A stretch of DNA of 64,000 nt from Brassica napus (taxonomy: Eukaryota > Streptophyta > Magnoliopsida > Brassicales > Brassicaceae), in NCBI RefSeq assembly GCF_020379485.1, contig NC_063445.1:51547422-51611421 (forward strand). Reading direction: 5' to 3'. The notes under the pieces were generated by a model. The model saw only the letters and a program-made list of their open reading frames with translations. It ran no database searches and had not been told where the DNA came from. A program made the position numbers and the translations under genes. Below, piece by piece: positions 44,681-57,299 of this stretch. Within the stretch, counting starts at the first letter, position 1. Each line of letters opens with the position of its first letter.

Positions 44681-46060
44681 GAAACACGATGAGACGTTGG
44701 TATAAATATATGTACTGATGCATAGATAGACAAGTATGTATATATGTATTTGATGACGGAGCGAAACTCAAGAAGTTTAAGGAATTGAAATGAAAGCGAC
44801 CTTGCGTTTCTCCTTCCCGTTCAAGGAAACAATCATGACACTTATCTGACTATCTTGCAATACCTTTTCGCTGGCTTATTGTTTCGGAGCCATGATTATA
44901 ATAGTGCCTACCCTAATTAAAGAGAAATATACGTGTATATATCATATGCATGTGCGCATGTAAGTTATTTTAGTTGTAATAATCTTATTCACGGCCATAG
45001 TTAATTTACAAAATAACACTATTCAGAGAGATCCACGTGAGTGTAAGCGAGCAAGCTGATAGAAAACCAAATTTCTCAACATTTACTTTTTCTTCTTTTC
45101 GAACTTTAAGAACGACTAATACTAAACTTGTGTTGTCATATTAAATTATATGTTTCATATGATAGAAAAGGTAAAAGGTTTGCTAATCTTCATGGTTGCG
45201 TATCTTTCTCTTCATTTCTGTTTTAGAGATATCCCATATTTTTGGAAAATATTGGGTTAATCATTCTTTCTGTGAACTAACGTAATGTATATATAATTCC
45301 GCATAATCTATATTTTTCCTTAAAAAGTTACATATTTGATCCATCCAAAGCTTGAATAATATAAAATCATTATTAAGTTCTTATATTTTAGTAACAGCGG
45401 ACAATTTATTGTTTGAAAAAGGAAAACTACTTTTTTTTTTATCTCAAATATTATGCCAGTCTTGAATGAAGTCTTTGTAATACATAAAAAAAATTGTAGT
45501 TTTGGATCAGATAGTGTGGTAACTAGTCTACTATGAACCACTAAATGCGGTTCCTCTCGGGATCGACCGGATCGGCCGATAGAATAATTATAATAAAAAA
45601 ATATTTTTTTCTTGTAGAAGAAAGCAATACAAAAGTAAAGTAAGCATGCGACTGTCGATTTCGAATTTGGATTCCGATGTAACCATTCTTCTAACGATCG
45701 TTTTCCTTCTTTACGGATTCAATGGATGAGAAAACCGCAATATATATGTGCTTTGAATTGATATTATAATGTACATATAAATTATGTGTATATATAAACA
45801 CCTGGTGATGGGTAAGGTATATATACCTGCAATTAGATCACTGTTTTTTTGTGGTCAACAAAATATAATTAATTGCAAACCCTTAGCAAAAATAAAGAAT
45901 TAATTAAAATCCTTTAGCAAGAACACATATATATTCAGCTTGTGAGATTATGCAACATAATATCTAATTCTCATTGCAAACTATCGGATTTGTTTGGTGC
46001 CGATAAACAAATCCCATGGACATTAATCATTTGGACCTTGATCCGCAGATGCGTTCGGAT

Positions 46061-46094
<34 letters not shown>

Positions 46095-47059
46095 CTGACA
46101 TAAAAAATAATAAAATAGTTATAAAACCTACATGGATTGTTAGTAAAATTACTACAATTTTTCTTTCATATTCCATCGGATAAGGAATAATAATAATTTT
46201 ATTCAAGATACTTTTTTTTTTTTTATTAACAATTTTATTCAAGATACTTCAAAACTAATTCATTTATTCTTTTTTGGTAGCTCGCTAAAACCGGAAGCTC
46301 AGTTCGATCATGCCTCTTAACGTCAGGTCCCTGTCAAGGCCTCTTTTTTTTTTTTTTAAGTTTCATCATTTTAGATGCTCTGTTTAGCTTATATTCTTGG
46401 ACTTCTGCTATTTGGTTTCTATGTACTTCTATAAAAATGAAAAACTTGATATAATAATCTTAAGCTTTGACTGAAATCTCTTTTAGAATAAATATTCAAA
46501 TAGAAAAGTTAGTTACTCTTAATTACTCTCATAAACTACTAATCAGGTGAAAACATATTTTCTTTTATCCCCTCCAATTACTGTTGAAATGGGGAAAATG
46601 GACAAAATATTCACTCCACTTTTCTTTCTTTCCCATTTTTACCTTTTCACTCGTTTTCACTTTTTAATTTTCCTGTCATTTATTCTAAAATTACTAATCA
46701 TCACAACCTTAGTATAACAAAGAAAAATGAATAAATGAATGAATTGTGACACCATGACAGTGGTATCGGAGTCACAAAGAAGACTAATCCGTATATGGAA
46801 ACTTGAAATATACTGAAATACTTTTTTTTGTTGCTAGGCAATTGAAAACATGAAATAGCATATTCTTGTGGCCAAGACACTGTATTCACCCTCTCACCAT
46901 TTCCACTATAACAGTGTCACCGAACGTTTTTAGTAGGATAAAATCAGCATCACACAAATCAAATTTGTCACCCTCTTAAGATCTTTGGTTATATTACCAC
47001 ATTCAACACGATGAATTAACGATCTTCGGTGGTGAATTTCCCTTCGCTCATATAGTATC
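44681..47059. other. Intergenic region upstream of SWEET
   Basis: No gene found. It includes a (TA)n microsatellite at about 46068-46094, several poly(T) runs (near 46210 and 46345), and the second copy of a dispersed repeat at 45507-45580. The proximal few hundred bases should contain the SWEET promoter. Confidence 0.5.
45507..45580. repeat. Dispersed repeat, copy b
   Basis: Diverged copy of 3717-3800. It shares TCAGA.AGTGTGGTA, TAGTCTACTATG, ACTAAATGCG and CGACCGGATC.GCCGA. Confidence 0.6.
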
Positions 47060-47281
47060 CAGGGGCGAAGCCACGTTCTGTAGTGTGGGGGCACGTGCAC
47101 CCATAATTATATTAACATTCAAGTTTTTGTAAGTAAAACAATTAGAATTTTGTTAGTTCAGTGGATAAAAAACAGCTTGTGCACCCTCATTTTTCTAGGG
47201 TTCGATCCTTACCATATGCATTTTTATTTTTATCTGACATACATAGTGATCCACTAAATGAGTGGTCTAGATTCGCCCCTG
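47060..47281. mobile_element. hAT-type MITE
   Basis: A 222-base element with terminal inverted repeats CAGGGGCGAA and TTCGCCCCTG, flanked by an 8-base target duplication with one mismatch (ATAGTATC at 47052-47059, ATAGTATA at 47282-47289). No coding capacity. These are typical of non-autonomous plant hAT elements. The interior holds a tRNA-like pair of promoter boxes. Confidence 0.85.
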
Positions 47282-47289
47282 ATAGTATA

Positions 47290-47919
47290 TAGTATAACAT
47301 GATGCAGTAATTCAATATTTATGTCTCTATTTGTAAGAGATGTACCGCAGAGCTTTTGCTTTTTGTTATTTATAGACTAATTTCTTAGTGTTTCAAAACG
47401 ACTATTTCTTAATATATGGACGGTTTGTAATACCCTTGTTAGCATTCATCATGTTTGGTACACAATTTTTATAGTAAGTTTTCTTACCCAAAATGATATA
47501 CTTCTTTTAATTATTCAAGATATTTAAAATGTTTATAAATTGTTAAACACGTATATTATGCAGTATTTTTGTTGGTTGGTTAAATTAAATTATTTTTCAT
47601 TAAACGTTAAGAGATGTTTCAAATTCTTTTAAAAATATATATTGATGTATTTCCTTAAACTAAATGCTAAAATATTACAATCAATGATTAACAAACGATA
47701 GTGTAACTATTTTTGTTTTTGTATATCACTATTTGAACATGTCCAAAAATATTTCGATTTTTTAGCAGTAACATACAAATTATCCTTTTTCCTTTTGCTT
47801 TTTTGTTCTTGCTTTTATATTTTTGTCGGCCATTTCATTATTTTTTCCCATCGTGTTGGGTAGGATCATCAGTGACCCGGTTACCCGATATCGATTTTTG
47901 AAACCACCTGCTATATAAC
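47290..47919. other. Intergenic AT-rich sequence
   Basis: Nothing recognisable between the MITE and the left end of the larger hAT element. Confidence 0.5.
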
Positions 47920-48521
47920 TAGGGATGTCAACAGAAGGCTTGTCCCGCGGGCCTGGCCCGTTTGAACATGTGACGGGGTGGATTTGGGTCTAGGTATTCA
48001 TGACCAGCAAAAAAGCGGGCCTTATGGGACGGGGCTTGTTCGGCTCCGGGTTCAAAGCGGTACAGCCCTTATTAACCACAGGACAGCCCATAGAACCGCA
48101 TCTGGAAGCTTCGACGATTCCGTTGCTTTCTTCACCTGAAAACGAAAAGAGAGAGAGAGTAAAAGGCGATGGAGCTTCGACGACGACCGTGAGAAGAAAC
48201 GGAGCTCCACCGATGGCCGTTCCTAATCGATGTCTGACAGGCGACAATGCTTCCGCCTTCCGGTGACCACATCGTTCTCGAGCTGCATCAGCGGAGCTTC
48301 TTTACATGCATTGGTCGTCTTCCTCCAATCTTGAAAACCACTTCTGATTCAGCTCACGATTCTCTCTCATATGGCCGCTGCAACCGGTGAAGAGGTTAGT
48401 TATAAAGATCACTCCTACCATTCTAGATAATCGAATCTTCGATTCAGAACAATGAGAGAGACGTATGGCTCTTTTAGATTCGATTCAGTTTCAACTATAA
48501 AGTTTCTTTGTGTTTATTCAG

Positions 48522-48999
48522 GTTCTGGATTGTCAAGTTCTGCTGGTAACAGAGAAGGGAAGTTTGCCAGCTTGCCACGCGAGCGCAGTGTGTTGTTTCC
48601 TTGCAGCTTCGGAGATCCTAGGAGAAAGCAAGAAGGCTGTCTTAGCTTCTGTTTGTCTCCTCCCGTAACAAGGTTTGTGTGTTTATTATAGATATCCAAA
48701 ATTGATTCACTCAACAAGTGAACCGTGAATTGAATCACCATGTTTCTCTTATCAAGGGCGCCTCCTATGTGGGGAGTTATGAAGCATTTGAGCCAGAAGA
48801 TTCCTGAAATTGCTTTTAAGAAGTCTCAAATGTATGGATACTTGCTGAGCTTATTGACTTCAACCCGGTTCGTGCCACTGATGTGAAACTCCCTGATGGT
48901 GGGAGTTTTGTGATCGCACACTCTCTTGCAGAGTCTCAGAAGGCGGTCACAGCTGCTACTAATTACAATAACAGGGTCGTTGAGTGTCGTCTTGCTTCG
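48522..48999 (+). pseudogene. Galactokinase (GALK) exon fragments
   Basis: At 48844-48999 an open stretch of 52 codons reads [20 protein letters not shown], continues [18 protein letters not shown] and [12 protein letters not shown], and ends at a GT donor. This is the middle of plant galactokinase (GALK1/At3g06580 as remembered). At 48522-48545, between an AG and a GT, the sequence encodes SGLSSSA, the GHMP-kinase ATP-binding loop of the same enzyme, in the right order upstream. Intervening sequence is not galactokinase-like and the rest of the gene is missing. The enzyme phosphorylates galactose; this copy cannot. Confidence 0.85.
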
Positions 49000-49708
49000 G
49001 TAAGTCATAGCATTAACTCAGAATTGTTTACTTAAGACTATATACATGACTCTCTCTCTGTACCATGTGTAGATCATTGATGTTTCCTGTCTCAATATTT
49101 GTTGTCTTTGATCTATTGATTTTATTAAAACTCTATGTTTTGTTCTCTTGTACATACAGAGAAGAGATCATGCGGAGTAGTAGAGATCAATTTGTCATGT
49201 TCATCAACGACTGCCCCAAGACGGTTGCTGGCGCCAAAGGAGATTGTGTGCCAAAGTTTGTGTCCTGAACTGTGTTTTCTTTTTGTTTGTGTTCTGTGAA
49301 CTGAACTGTCTTTTCTTTTTGTTTGTGTCCTGTGAACTGAACAAGGAAGGATTGCACGAGTACATACACCACCTGGTCGAGTAGTTTCCAGCTTCAGCCG
49401 ATATAGCAGCTTTAAGGACCTCAGGTTAGTAAGCTCTTAAACGTGTGAAACTTAGATTCACTAGGTTATCGGATCACTGTCTAGTTTAGCTTGCTTTGCG
49501 TAGATGATATAGTAAATTTGAACGAGAGATTTGTGTTTGTATACTTGTATAATAATATTTGGAAATTTGAAAAAAAACTATAGTAACAAATTTTTAAAAA
49601 TATATTAACAAATTTTTTTAAAAATAGACAAAATTTAGGAAACCCTAAAAAGGTTATTTCATTCAACGGCGTGAAAAAAAAACACAAAACTTGAGAGAGA
49701 GAGAGACC

Positions 49709-52352
49709 ATGGGATCAAGGAGCGAATCCGAAGATCAGTCGACGTTTGATCTGCATTACTCCCCACCAAATACTGTGGACTTTGCCACTCAGGAAGTCTT
49801 AGCTACTCTTGCTGCAGCAGATGATGTTGCTGATCAGATCGCTTCTCAGGAAGCTGGTGTAACTCGTGCTGATGGGAAGCAGCAAGGAAGCATAAAAAGG
49901 CTTATCAGTCTTGTCGATGATACTGATGATTACTGATGATTCTGATGTTGAAATCAGTCAACCAACCCAAAAAAACCAAGCCTCGCAGACAGACCAGTTT
50001 CAGAACAGCCACGGGGAAACCCATGTTGCAATCCAATATAGATGGTGGCATTGGCTCGTCTGCACAGGCGTGTAGTAAGGGGAAGTCTGTTCCAATGAAG
50101 TCGGTGATTCGTGGAGGGAGAAGAAAGTCGCCTACTAAGTCGAAAAAGAAGAAGGTTTCGCCTACTCAGTCGCAAAAGAAGAAGGAGAAGGTCGCAGAGG
50201 ACATACCGGAGTTTGGTGATGAACTGGATGAAGAAGAGGATGATGAGGATGAAATCGATGAAGAGGAAAGGGAAGAGAGGCAAAGATCAAATGTCTGGAA
50301 AGATTTCAAGGTGGTCGAAAAATCCAATGGAAAGTTGAAAGCTGCATGCAATCATTGCAAGAATGAGTATGCATGGCAATCTCACTGGCATGGAACCAGT
50401 GGGTTGAGAAGACATGGTTTGAGATGTAAAATGTATCCAAGGAATCGAGGAAGGCAGCAACAACTCAATACCGAAGGGAAAGTGGTATCTCGCAAGTATG
50501 ATCATATTGTGTTTAGGCAGATGGTAGCTAAGACAATAGTCCAGCATGATCTACCTTACTCGTACGTGGAGTATGAAAGAGTGAGAGACACCTGGAAGTA
50601 TTTGAATGCTGATGTCCAAACCATTTGTCGAAACACAGCGAGAGCAGATGTGTATAGACTATATGAAAGCGAGAGAGACACACTCAAGATGGAATTAGCG
50701 AGTCTCCGTGGACGAGTCTCCTTCACGTCTGACTTGTGGACATCCGTGAAACGGGAAGGATACATGTGTGTGACAGCACATTACATTGATCGGAATTGGA
50801 AGTTGAACAGCAAGATCCTGACATTTTGTGCTCTACCGGTATGAGTATTACAGTTCAACTCCTTGAGTCACTGAAAGAGTGGAGAATTGATAAGAAGGTG
50901 TTCTCAGTCACATTAGATAATGCTACAAGTAATGACTCAATGCAGGACATTGTGAAGTCGCAGCTGAATTTGAATGATGATTTGTTGTATGGAGGAGAGT
51001 TTTTCCATGTAAGATGTGCGGCTCACATACTTAATCTCATAGTGCGAGATGGGTTGAAGGTTATTGGAGACTCTTTGCAGAAAGTAAGAGATAGTGTTAA
51101 GTATGTATTAGGATCGGAAACACGTGAACAATTGTTCTAAAAATGTGTAGATACTGCGGGTGTAGTAGAAAGTGGGTGGCTAATACTGGATGCGTCGACG
51201 AGATGGAACTCAACTTACTATATGCTTGAAAGAGCCCTCAAGTACCGTAAAGCATTTGTTAAATTGGAGACATTTGATAAGAAGGGCTATAAAACAGCGC
51301 CCACAGCCGAGGAATGGACTAAAGCAGCCAATATCTGTGATTTTTTGGGTCCTTTTGCTGTGATCACAAGCTTGATGTCTGGTTCGAATTACCCGACTGC
51401 AAACCTGTATTTCTATCAGGTTTGGTTGATCCATGATTGGCTTCGGAGAAATGAGGAAAGCGACGATGAGATTGTCAGACACATGGTGCCACCGAGGAAG
51501 GAGAAGTTTAACAAATATTGGGATGAAGTTAGTTGTGTTTTTGCAATGGCAGTAGTCTTTGATCCACGGTTTAAGCTTTCAATTGTCGAATGTTGTTTAG
51601 GGAAACTTGACATGAGTACACGTGATGCAAAGGTGAAGAACTTGCGTGAGAAGCTCAGTATTCTGTTTGAGACATACGACAAAAAATCAAAGAATAACTC
51701 ACCTTCTACTGAGCCTGTGTGGGAATGTTTCGCACAAAGCCTGTGTGGCAGGATCAATGGGACTGTTTGGGAACTACAATGTGAGTGTTTTTCACTGAAA
51801 TTCCTTCTGTTTATTTTTTTTTCTTCTCTGATTTTTTTTTAAAAACTTTCTTAGGATTTCTTTGCATTTCGCAAAGTCAGTGGCATTGTGAGTGGAAAGA
51901 CACCTCTACAAGCTTATCTTGAAGAACCACCTTTGGACATTACTAATTTCCAGAGCTTGGACATCCTTGATTGGTGGAAAGATAATGCGCATCAGTATGG
52001 TGACTTGGCTGCAATGGCATGTGATCTGCTAAGTATTCCAATCACAACAGTGGCTTCGGAGTCCTCCTTCAGTATTGGATCGCGAGTTCTAAATAAACAT
52101 AAGAGTCGTCTACTCCCAAAAAAATGTGCAAGCTTTGATATGCACTAGGAATTGGATCAAGGGATATGAATCTTATGCACATGGTAAATAACTGACATTA
52201 TATATTTTTTTTAAATACCATTATCCTTTATCCTAAGTGAATGAAGTTTCTGATATTTTGCAGATGAAGATATCAATGGTGATGATGATGGTGAAGAAGA
52301 GAAATTACCAACATTTAAGTCCATTGTTGATGGGGAATATGAAGATGAGTAG
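49709..52352 (+). pseudogene. hAT transposase (RICESLEEPER-like), broken
   Basis: Starts at ATG 49709 with an acidic N-terminus. A BED-type zinc finger follows (VWKDFKVVEKSNGKLKAACN, HCKNEYAWQSHWHGTSGLRRH), then the catalytic region (FTSDLWTSVKREGYMCVTAH, VTLDNATSNDSMQDIV, FFHVRCAAHILNLIV, DASTRWNSTYYMLERA) and the C-terminal dimerisation domain ([39 protein letters not shown]). Defects: frame change near 49930; small deletion near 50838 after FCALP; an in-frame TAA at 51138-51140; an extra A in the run near 52115. A likely intron lies at about 51781-51854 and another before the last acidic exon (52264-52352). The element can no longer make this protein but could respond to a functional relative. 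Confidence 0.88.
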
Positions 52353-53278
52353 ATTAGCAAGTTTGAAATGTTACTTGATTTGGTGTTTTGCTTCAGTTAC
52401 AATTTCAGATTTCTTGTTTAAGTTGCATGGTTTTGTTTTGAATACTATGATTTGGACCATTTGGTGTTTTTCTAAATTTAACTTTGGTTGAGACTTAGCT
52501 TTTCATCTTTCCAGCAGTGATAACAATTCATTCACATTCACATTCGCTCATGATACTTAATTTACTTTGGTTGAGACTTAGCTTTTCATGGACAGTAACC
52601 TGTTGTTTGAGCTTATCGTTTGTTGTTGGTAAGTTGGTAACCGATAAGTATATTGTTATGTCTATGAAGTGTGACCTTTTATTAATTGTCTTAACGTGAT
52701 TTTGTTATACATGCATTTATAATTTCAATAGACAAAATTGACTTCAAGAACTTATATGAAATGTAATGCACTCAAAGAACACTATATATAGTGATTTTGA
52801 AGAATTTGAGGAGTAGATGCTTCATGTTTATTAATTATATGAGCTTGGTTGTGTAGGGGAGCATCCTGCAGCATCAGGAAGTGTTCTGGAGCGTTAGGAA
52901 GTGTTCTGGAGCGGCTTACAGTGTCAAGCATGATCAGATACACTACATTGATGTATGTCCTGCGGGACAGCCCGCAAAGGAGTGTGCATTTGGCGGTACG
53001 GGCTTGGGACGACCTTTTGGAGACCGCAGCCCGCGCAGACCTGACCCGCCGTGACCCGCAAGGAGATGAGCCAGCTGCGGAACGGGACGTGACGGGACGG
53101 ATCGGATCAACCCGTTTGAAATCTATATATATAAAATGATCACATACGTACATAAATAACACAAAATAAATGTTGGCCTCACCCGTTTGGGCTTTTATGA
53201 TATATCAGATAAAGACAATATAAAAAATTGAAAATGATGGAAAGAAAGTACTTAGCGCGCCTCAAAAATGAAGAAGAA

Positions 53279-56200
53279 ATGAAGACAATTAACAAGGGGT
53301 AGGGAACCCCTGGACAGTTCGTTGACTCCGAGAGATCTGAAAGAAAATCAACCCTGATATTATATTTCTCTCTGAGACAAAAAAATCCCCACAATGTGGT
53401 GGTAAAAAAATTAGAGTGTCTGCGCTTTGGAAACATCAAAACTGTACCTCCACATGGAAGAGCAGGAGGAGGCTTAGCTCTACTCTGGAAAGATGGAATT
53501 GATCTGTTAATTGTCTTCTCTTGTAAAAAATACTTTGACTCAAAACCGGTGTTTGAAGGAAAGCTAATCTACGCTACCTTTGTTTATGGAGATACAGATA
53601 AAAGGAAACACAAACAAACCTGGACTATCTTACTGCTCTTGCTCTAATACGCGATGCACCCTGGTTTGTCTCTGGTGATTTCAACGACTTGACTGGAAAC
53701 AGTGAGAAAGAGGGAGGCCCCGAAAGAGCAAGGATCCTTTGATGACTTCAGAATCTTCCTCACTGAAGGAGACTTGTATGACCTCCAACACTCTGGAAAT
53801 TGCCTATCTTGGAGGGGCGCCAGATGGAGCCATAATGGAAAATGTCGCCTGGACAGAGCTCTCTCCAATAGCTCTTGGGCTGAACTAAACCCTTATGGAC
53901 GCTGTGAATACCTCCATTTCGAAAGCTCTGATCATCGACCTCTTGTCACCTACTTCGAACCTCTGAAAAAGAAGAAAAAAGGAATCTTTAGGTATGACAG
54001 GTCTTTGCGTAATGTCCCTGAAGTGCAACAACTAATTAAAGACACCTGGACAGAAGAAGCACAGCTTAGAGTGAAGCAAAAGATTGACAAATGCAGATCT
54101 GCGATCATTAAATTGTGCAAAGAACAACAAGCGGAGCCCAAAACTACCTTTGAAATTCTAAAGCGACAAATAGAGCAGATCATGTCGAATTCCAACCCTA
54201 ATGAGACTCTACTCAAATCACTCAATGATGAATTAAAAAAAGCCTATATGCTAGCGGAAGAGCACTGGCGTCAAAGAAGCAGACATCTATGGCTTAATCT
54301 TGGAGACAAAAATACAGGCTTCTTCCATCCCTCTACAAAGAAAAGAAAGGCACTAAACAAGTTTTCAGTGATTGAAGGTCCAGACGGTACTTCAGTATAT
54401 ACAAAAGAAGAAATTACTGCTACCACGGAAAATTATTTTGTGGAGATTTTCAAGCCTATGGACAGAGAACCGGGTGCTATGGAAAATATCATCAATGGAG
54501 CAATTCTACCTGTTATCTCAGAGGAGACCAACCAGAAACTGATCTGGTTGCCTAAGGCGAAGGAGATAAAAGAGGCACTCTTCTCCATCCACCCGAGTAA
54601 AGCCCCTGGTCCTGATGGATTCTCAGCTTGCTTCTTCCAATTCAACTGGAATGTTGTGGGAGATGATGTAGTTACAGAAATCCAAGCTTTCTTCCAATCT
54701 GGCTGCATGCCAAGAACGTTAATGAGACCCATATCAGACTTGTCCCAAAGATAATTAGCCCCAAGAAAGTCGCTGATTACCGACCAATAGCCCTCTGCAA
54801 TGTGAGCTATAAGATCATCTCCAAGCTGCTAGCGAAACGCCTCCAACCGCTGCTAGAAGCCCTCATCACCGAGACACAATCTGCATTTGTTCCAAAGAGA
54901 GCTATATCAGATAATGTCTTAATAACCCACGAAATGCTACACTATATCAAGACATCAAAGTCTAAAAAACATTTCTACATGGCAGTAAAAACTGATATGA
55001 GTAAAGCCTACGATAAGCTAGAGTGGAATTTTATCAGAATGGCTATCCTAAGGTACGGGTTTCACCATATTTGGACGAATTGGATCATGCAATGTATTAC
55101 AGTCAGCTACTCGTTCATTATCAATGATGCATCAAAAGGACAGGTCCAACCAGGAAGAGGAATCATACAGGGCGACCCTCTCTCCCCATATATCTTCATC
55201 CTATGCAGTGAACTACTCCCAAGCCTATGTACTATGGATCAAAGAAATGGAACGCTAAAAGGCATTAAGATCGCTTCAGGAGCATCGTGCTTTTTGCAGA
55301 TGACACAATGTTTTTCTGTAAAGCCAATGAACAGAATGCCCAGACCCTGAACAAGATCCTAGCTACCTATGAATCAGTCTCGGGCCAACTTATCAATCTA
55401 TAGAATCAGCGGTATCGTACTCAAAAGCCACTAGTCATGCTAGAAAAGACCAAATCAACTTGATCCTATGCATTGAGAACAATGGAGGTTTTGGAATTTA
55501 CCTTGGGCTCCCTGAGCAATTTAGTAGACGAAAGCGATATCACTTTGATAATATCGTGAACCGGATCAAGCTTAAGTCTATCAGCTGGTCCTCCAAGTTC
55601 CTCTCACGAGCGGGAAAGATGGTTATGCTGCGTACAGTCCTCGCTGCTTGCCTTCCCACGCAATGTCTTGTTTCAAGCTCCCCCAAGGCCTCTGTATGCA
55701 GATTCAATCCTTGCTAACGAGATTCTGGTGGGATAGATCGCATGAGAAAAGAAAGATGTCATGGATATCCTGGAAAAAAATGGCAAAATCGAAAAAACAG
55801 GGAGGCTTAGGCTTTAAAGACATCTCTACCTTCAACGATGCACTACTAGCTAAACTCAGCTGGCGAATCCTCAAAAACCCTTCCTGTCTCCTTGCCCGCT
55901 GCCTAATTGGAAAATACTGCAAGGAAGAAGACTTCTTATCAATTCAGGCCTCAAAGTCGTCCTCCTATGGATGGAAAGGTGCACTTATTGGAAGAGATTT
56001 GCTAGTTAAATAACTGAGATGGATTGTGGGTACTGGAAAGAATATCAACGTGTGGTATGATGATTGGCTTTCGTCTACAGAGCAACTCAGACCATATGGA
56101 CCTGCCCCGAAAACTCTCAAAGACCTCAAGGTTTCAGACCTAATGCTTGCTAACTCCACGGACTGGGACCACAAAAAGATTGATACCATTCTCCCCTTCC

Positions 56201-57290
56201 ACAAGCAAGTGATCTTACAAATCAAACCCTCTATTTGCAATGCTCCAGACGAAATGGTATGGCTTAAATCAGCATCAGGGGTCTACACTGCAAAGTCAGG
56301 CTACAAAGCTCAAGGAGAAACGACGATCACTGAAGAGGCACCTGTTCCTGAAACAAATATTGATTGGTTAGCCAACGTGTGGAAACTAAAAACTTCAGAG
56401 AAAGTCAAAGTCTTTCTGTGGAATTCCTTACATGATGCTCTGCCTGTAGGAAAACAATCCGCAATCAGGAACATCCCTCTCACAAGTCGATGCCCACGAT
56501 GCAATGAGGTCGAATCTGTAGCACATGTGCTATTCACTTGTAGCTACGCAAAGAAAGTATGGACCTTAGCTCCGCTAGCTTGGAGATTCGACCCGAGCCC
56601 CGTTATAACCACTAGAAATGGTCAAGAGACCCTCCGACTGATACCATCTCTTCATCCCACTGGAGTAGGACCAGGTACACTATCTGCCTCGATCTGCTGG
56701 GATCTATGGATCTTCAGGAACCATCTGGTCTTTCAGAAGCGTGACTTCACTCCGGAGGAGACCCTATTGAAAGCGACCCGAGAAGCCCGAGAATGGACCA
56801 TATCTCAAGATCAACTACCTAAACCTCAATCACACGCAAACCGCATCGCCCAGGATCCTACCCTAGACCCAAATCGAACTTGCATGTACACGGACGCCGC
56901 TTGGAATCCGGAATCAAGATGTGCTGGTCTTGCTGGACCATCCTCCTCTCACTCAGCGCCCGATACCTCTTTAACGTCGCCCCTAATGGCGGAAACGTTG
57001 GCGCTGCGAAGCGCTTTGAACTCTGCTCTTCATCGTGGGATTAACACTCTCCTGATACGATCCGATTCACAAAACCTCATCAATCTTGTGAATGCAAAAG
57101 GACGACATCTTGAGATTGCATCTCTCCTCAACGATATCTATCTAATTTCCTCTTTGTTTGCTGATGTTAAATTTAAGTTTATCCCTAGACTGGACAATAG
57201 TAGAGCAGACTATGTTTCCAAACAGGCTCTCCTTATGTACCAAACATAATTTATATAATGCAAGCTGTTTCACAAAAAAACAAGGATATA
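53279..57290 (+). mobile_element. LINE (L1-type) non-LTR retrotransposon, degenerate
   Basis: A plus-strand ORF2 relic in several frames. Endonuclease fragments include FLSET, PPHGRAGGGLALLWKDGI, SGDFND and the SSDHRPL motif near 53925. Reverse transcriptase includes PSKAPGPDGFSACFFQ, YRPIALCN, TDMSKAYDKLEW, GIIQGDPLSPYIFILC and FADD. Then come a zinc-binding region (CPRCNEVESVAHVLFTC) and a C-terminal RNase H-like domain (YTDAAWNPESRCAG, AETLALRSALNSAL, IRSDSQNLINLV, NSRADYVSKQAL). Frames change or stop near 53300-53400, 53645, 54745, 55290, 55400 and 56012. The 3' end after 57249 has AAGCTGTTTCACAAAAAAAC followed by a TA microsatellite. The 5' end is not defined. Confidence 0.9.
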
Positions 57291-57299
57291 TATATATAT

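Larger units (their letters stand above)
47921..53120 (+). mobile_element. Decayed hAT transposon with captured gene fragments
   Basis: The presumed left end AGGGATGTCAAC at 47921 is typical of plant hAT tips and is followed by a GC-rich subterminal block (GTCCCGCGGGCCTGGCCCGTTTGAAC). A similar GC-rich block in inverse sense lies at about 52955-53120 (CTGCGGGACAGCCCGC, CAACCCGTTTGAAATC). A hAT transposase pseudogene lies between. The exact right end and the 8-base target duplication could not be found, so the right boundary is approximate. Confidence 0.55.

Noticed and set aside
52849..53139. Arg-rich frames on both strands in GC-rich DNA
   Set aside because: The GC-rich stretch resembles hAT subterminal sequence. 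The frames overlap antisense and match no family.
53120..53300. Right terminus of the hAT element and 5' end of the LINE
   Set aside because: No convincing inverted tip, 8-base target duplication or LINE 5' boundary could be located, so no exact ends are claimed.
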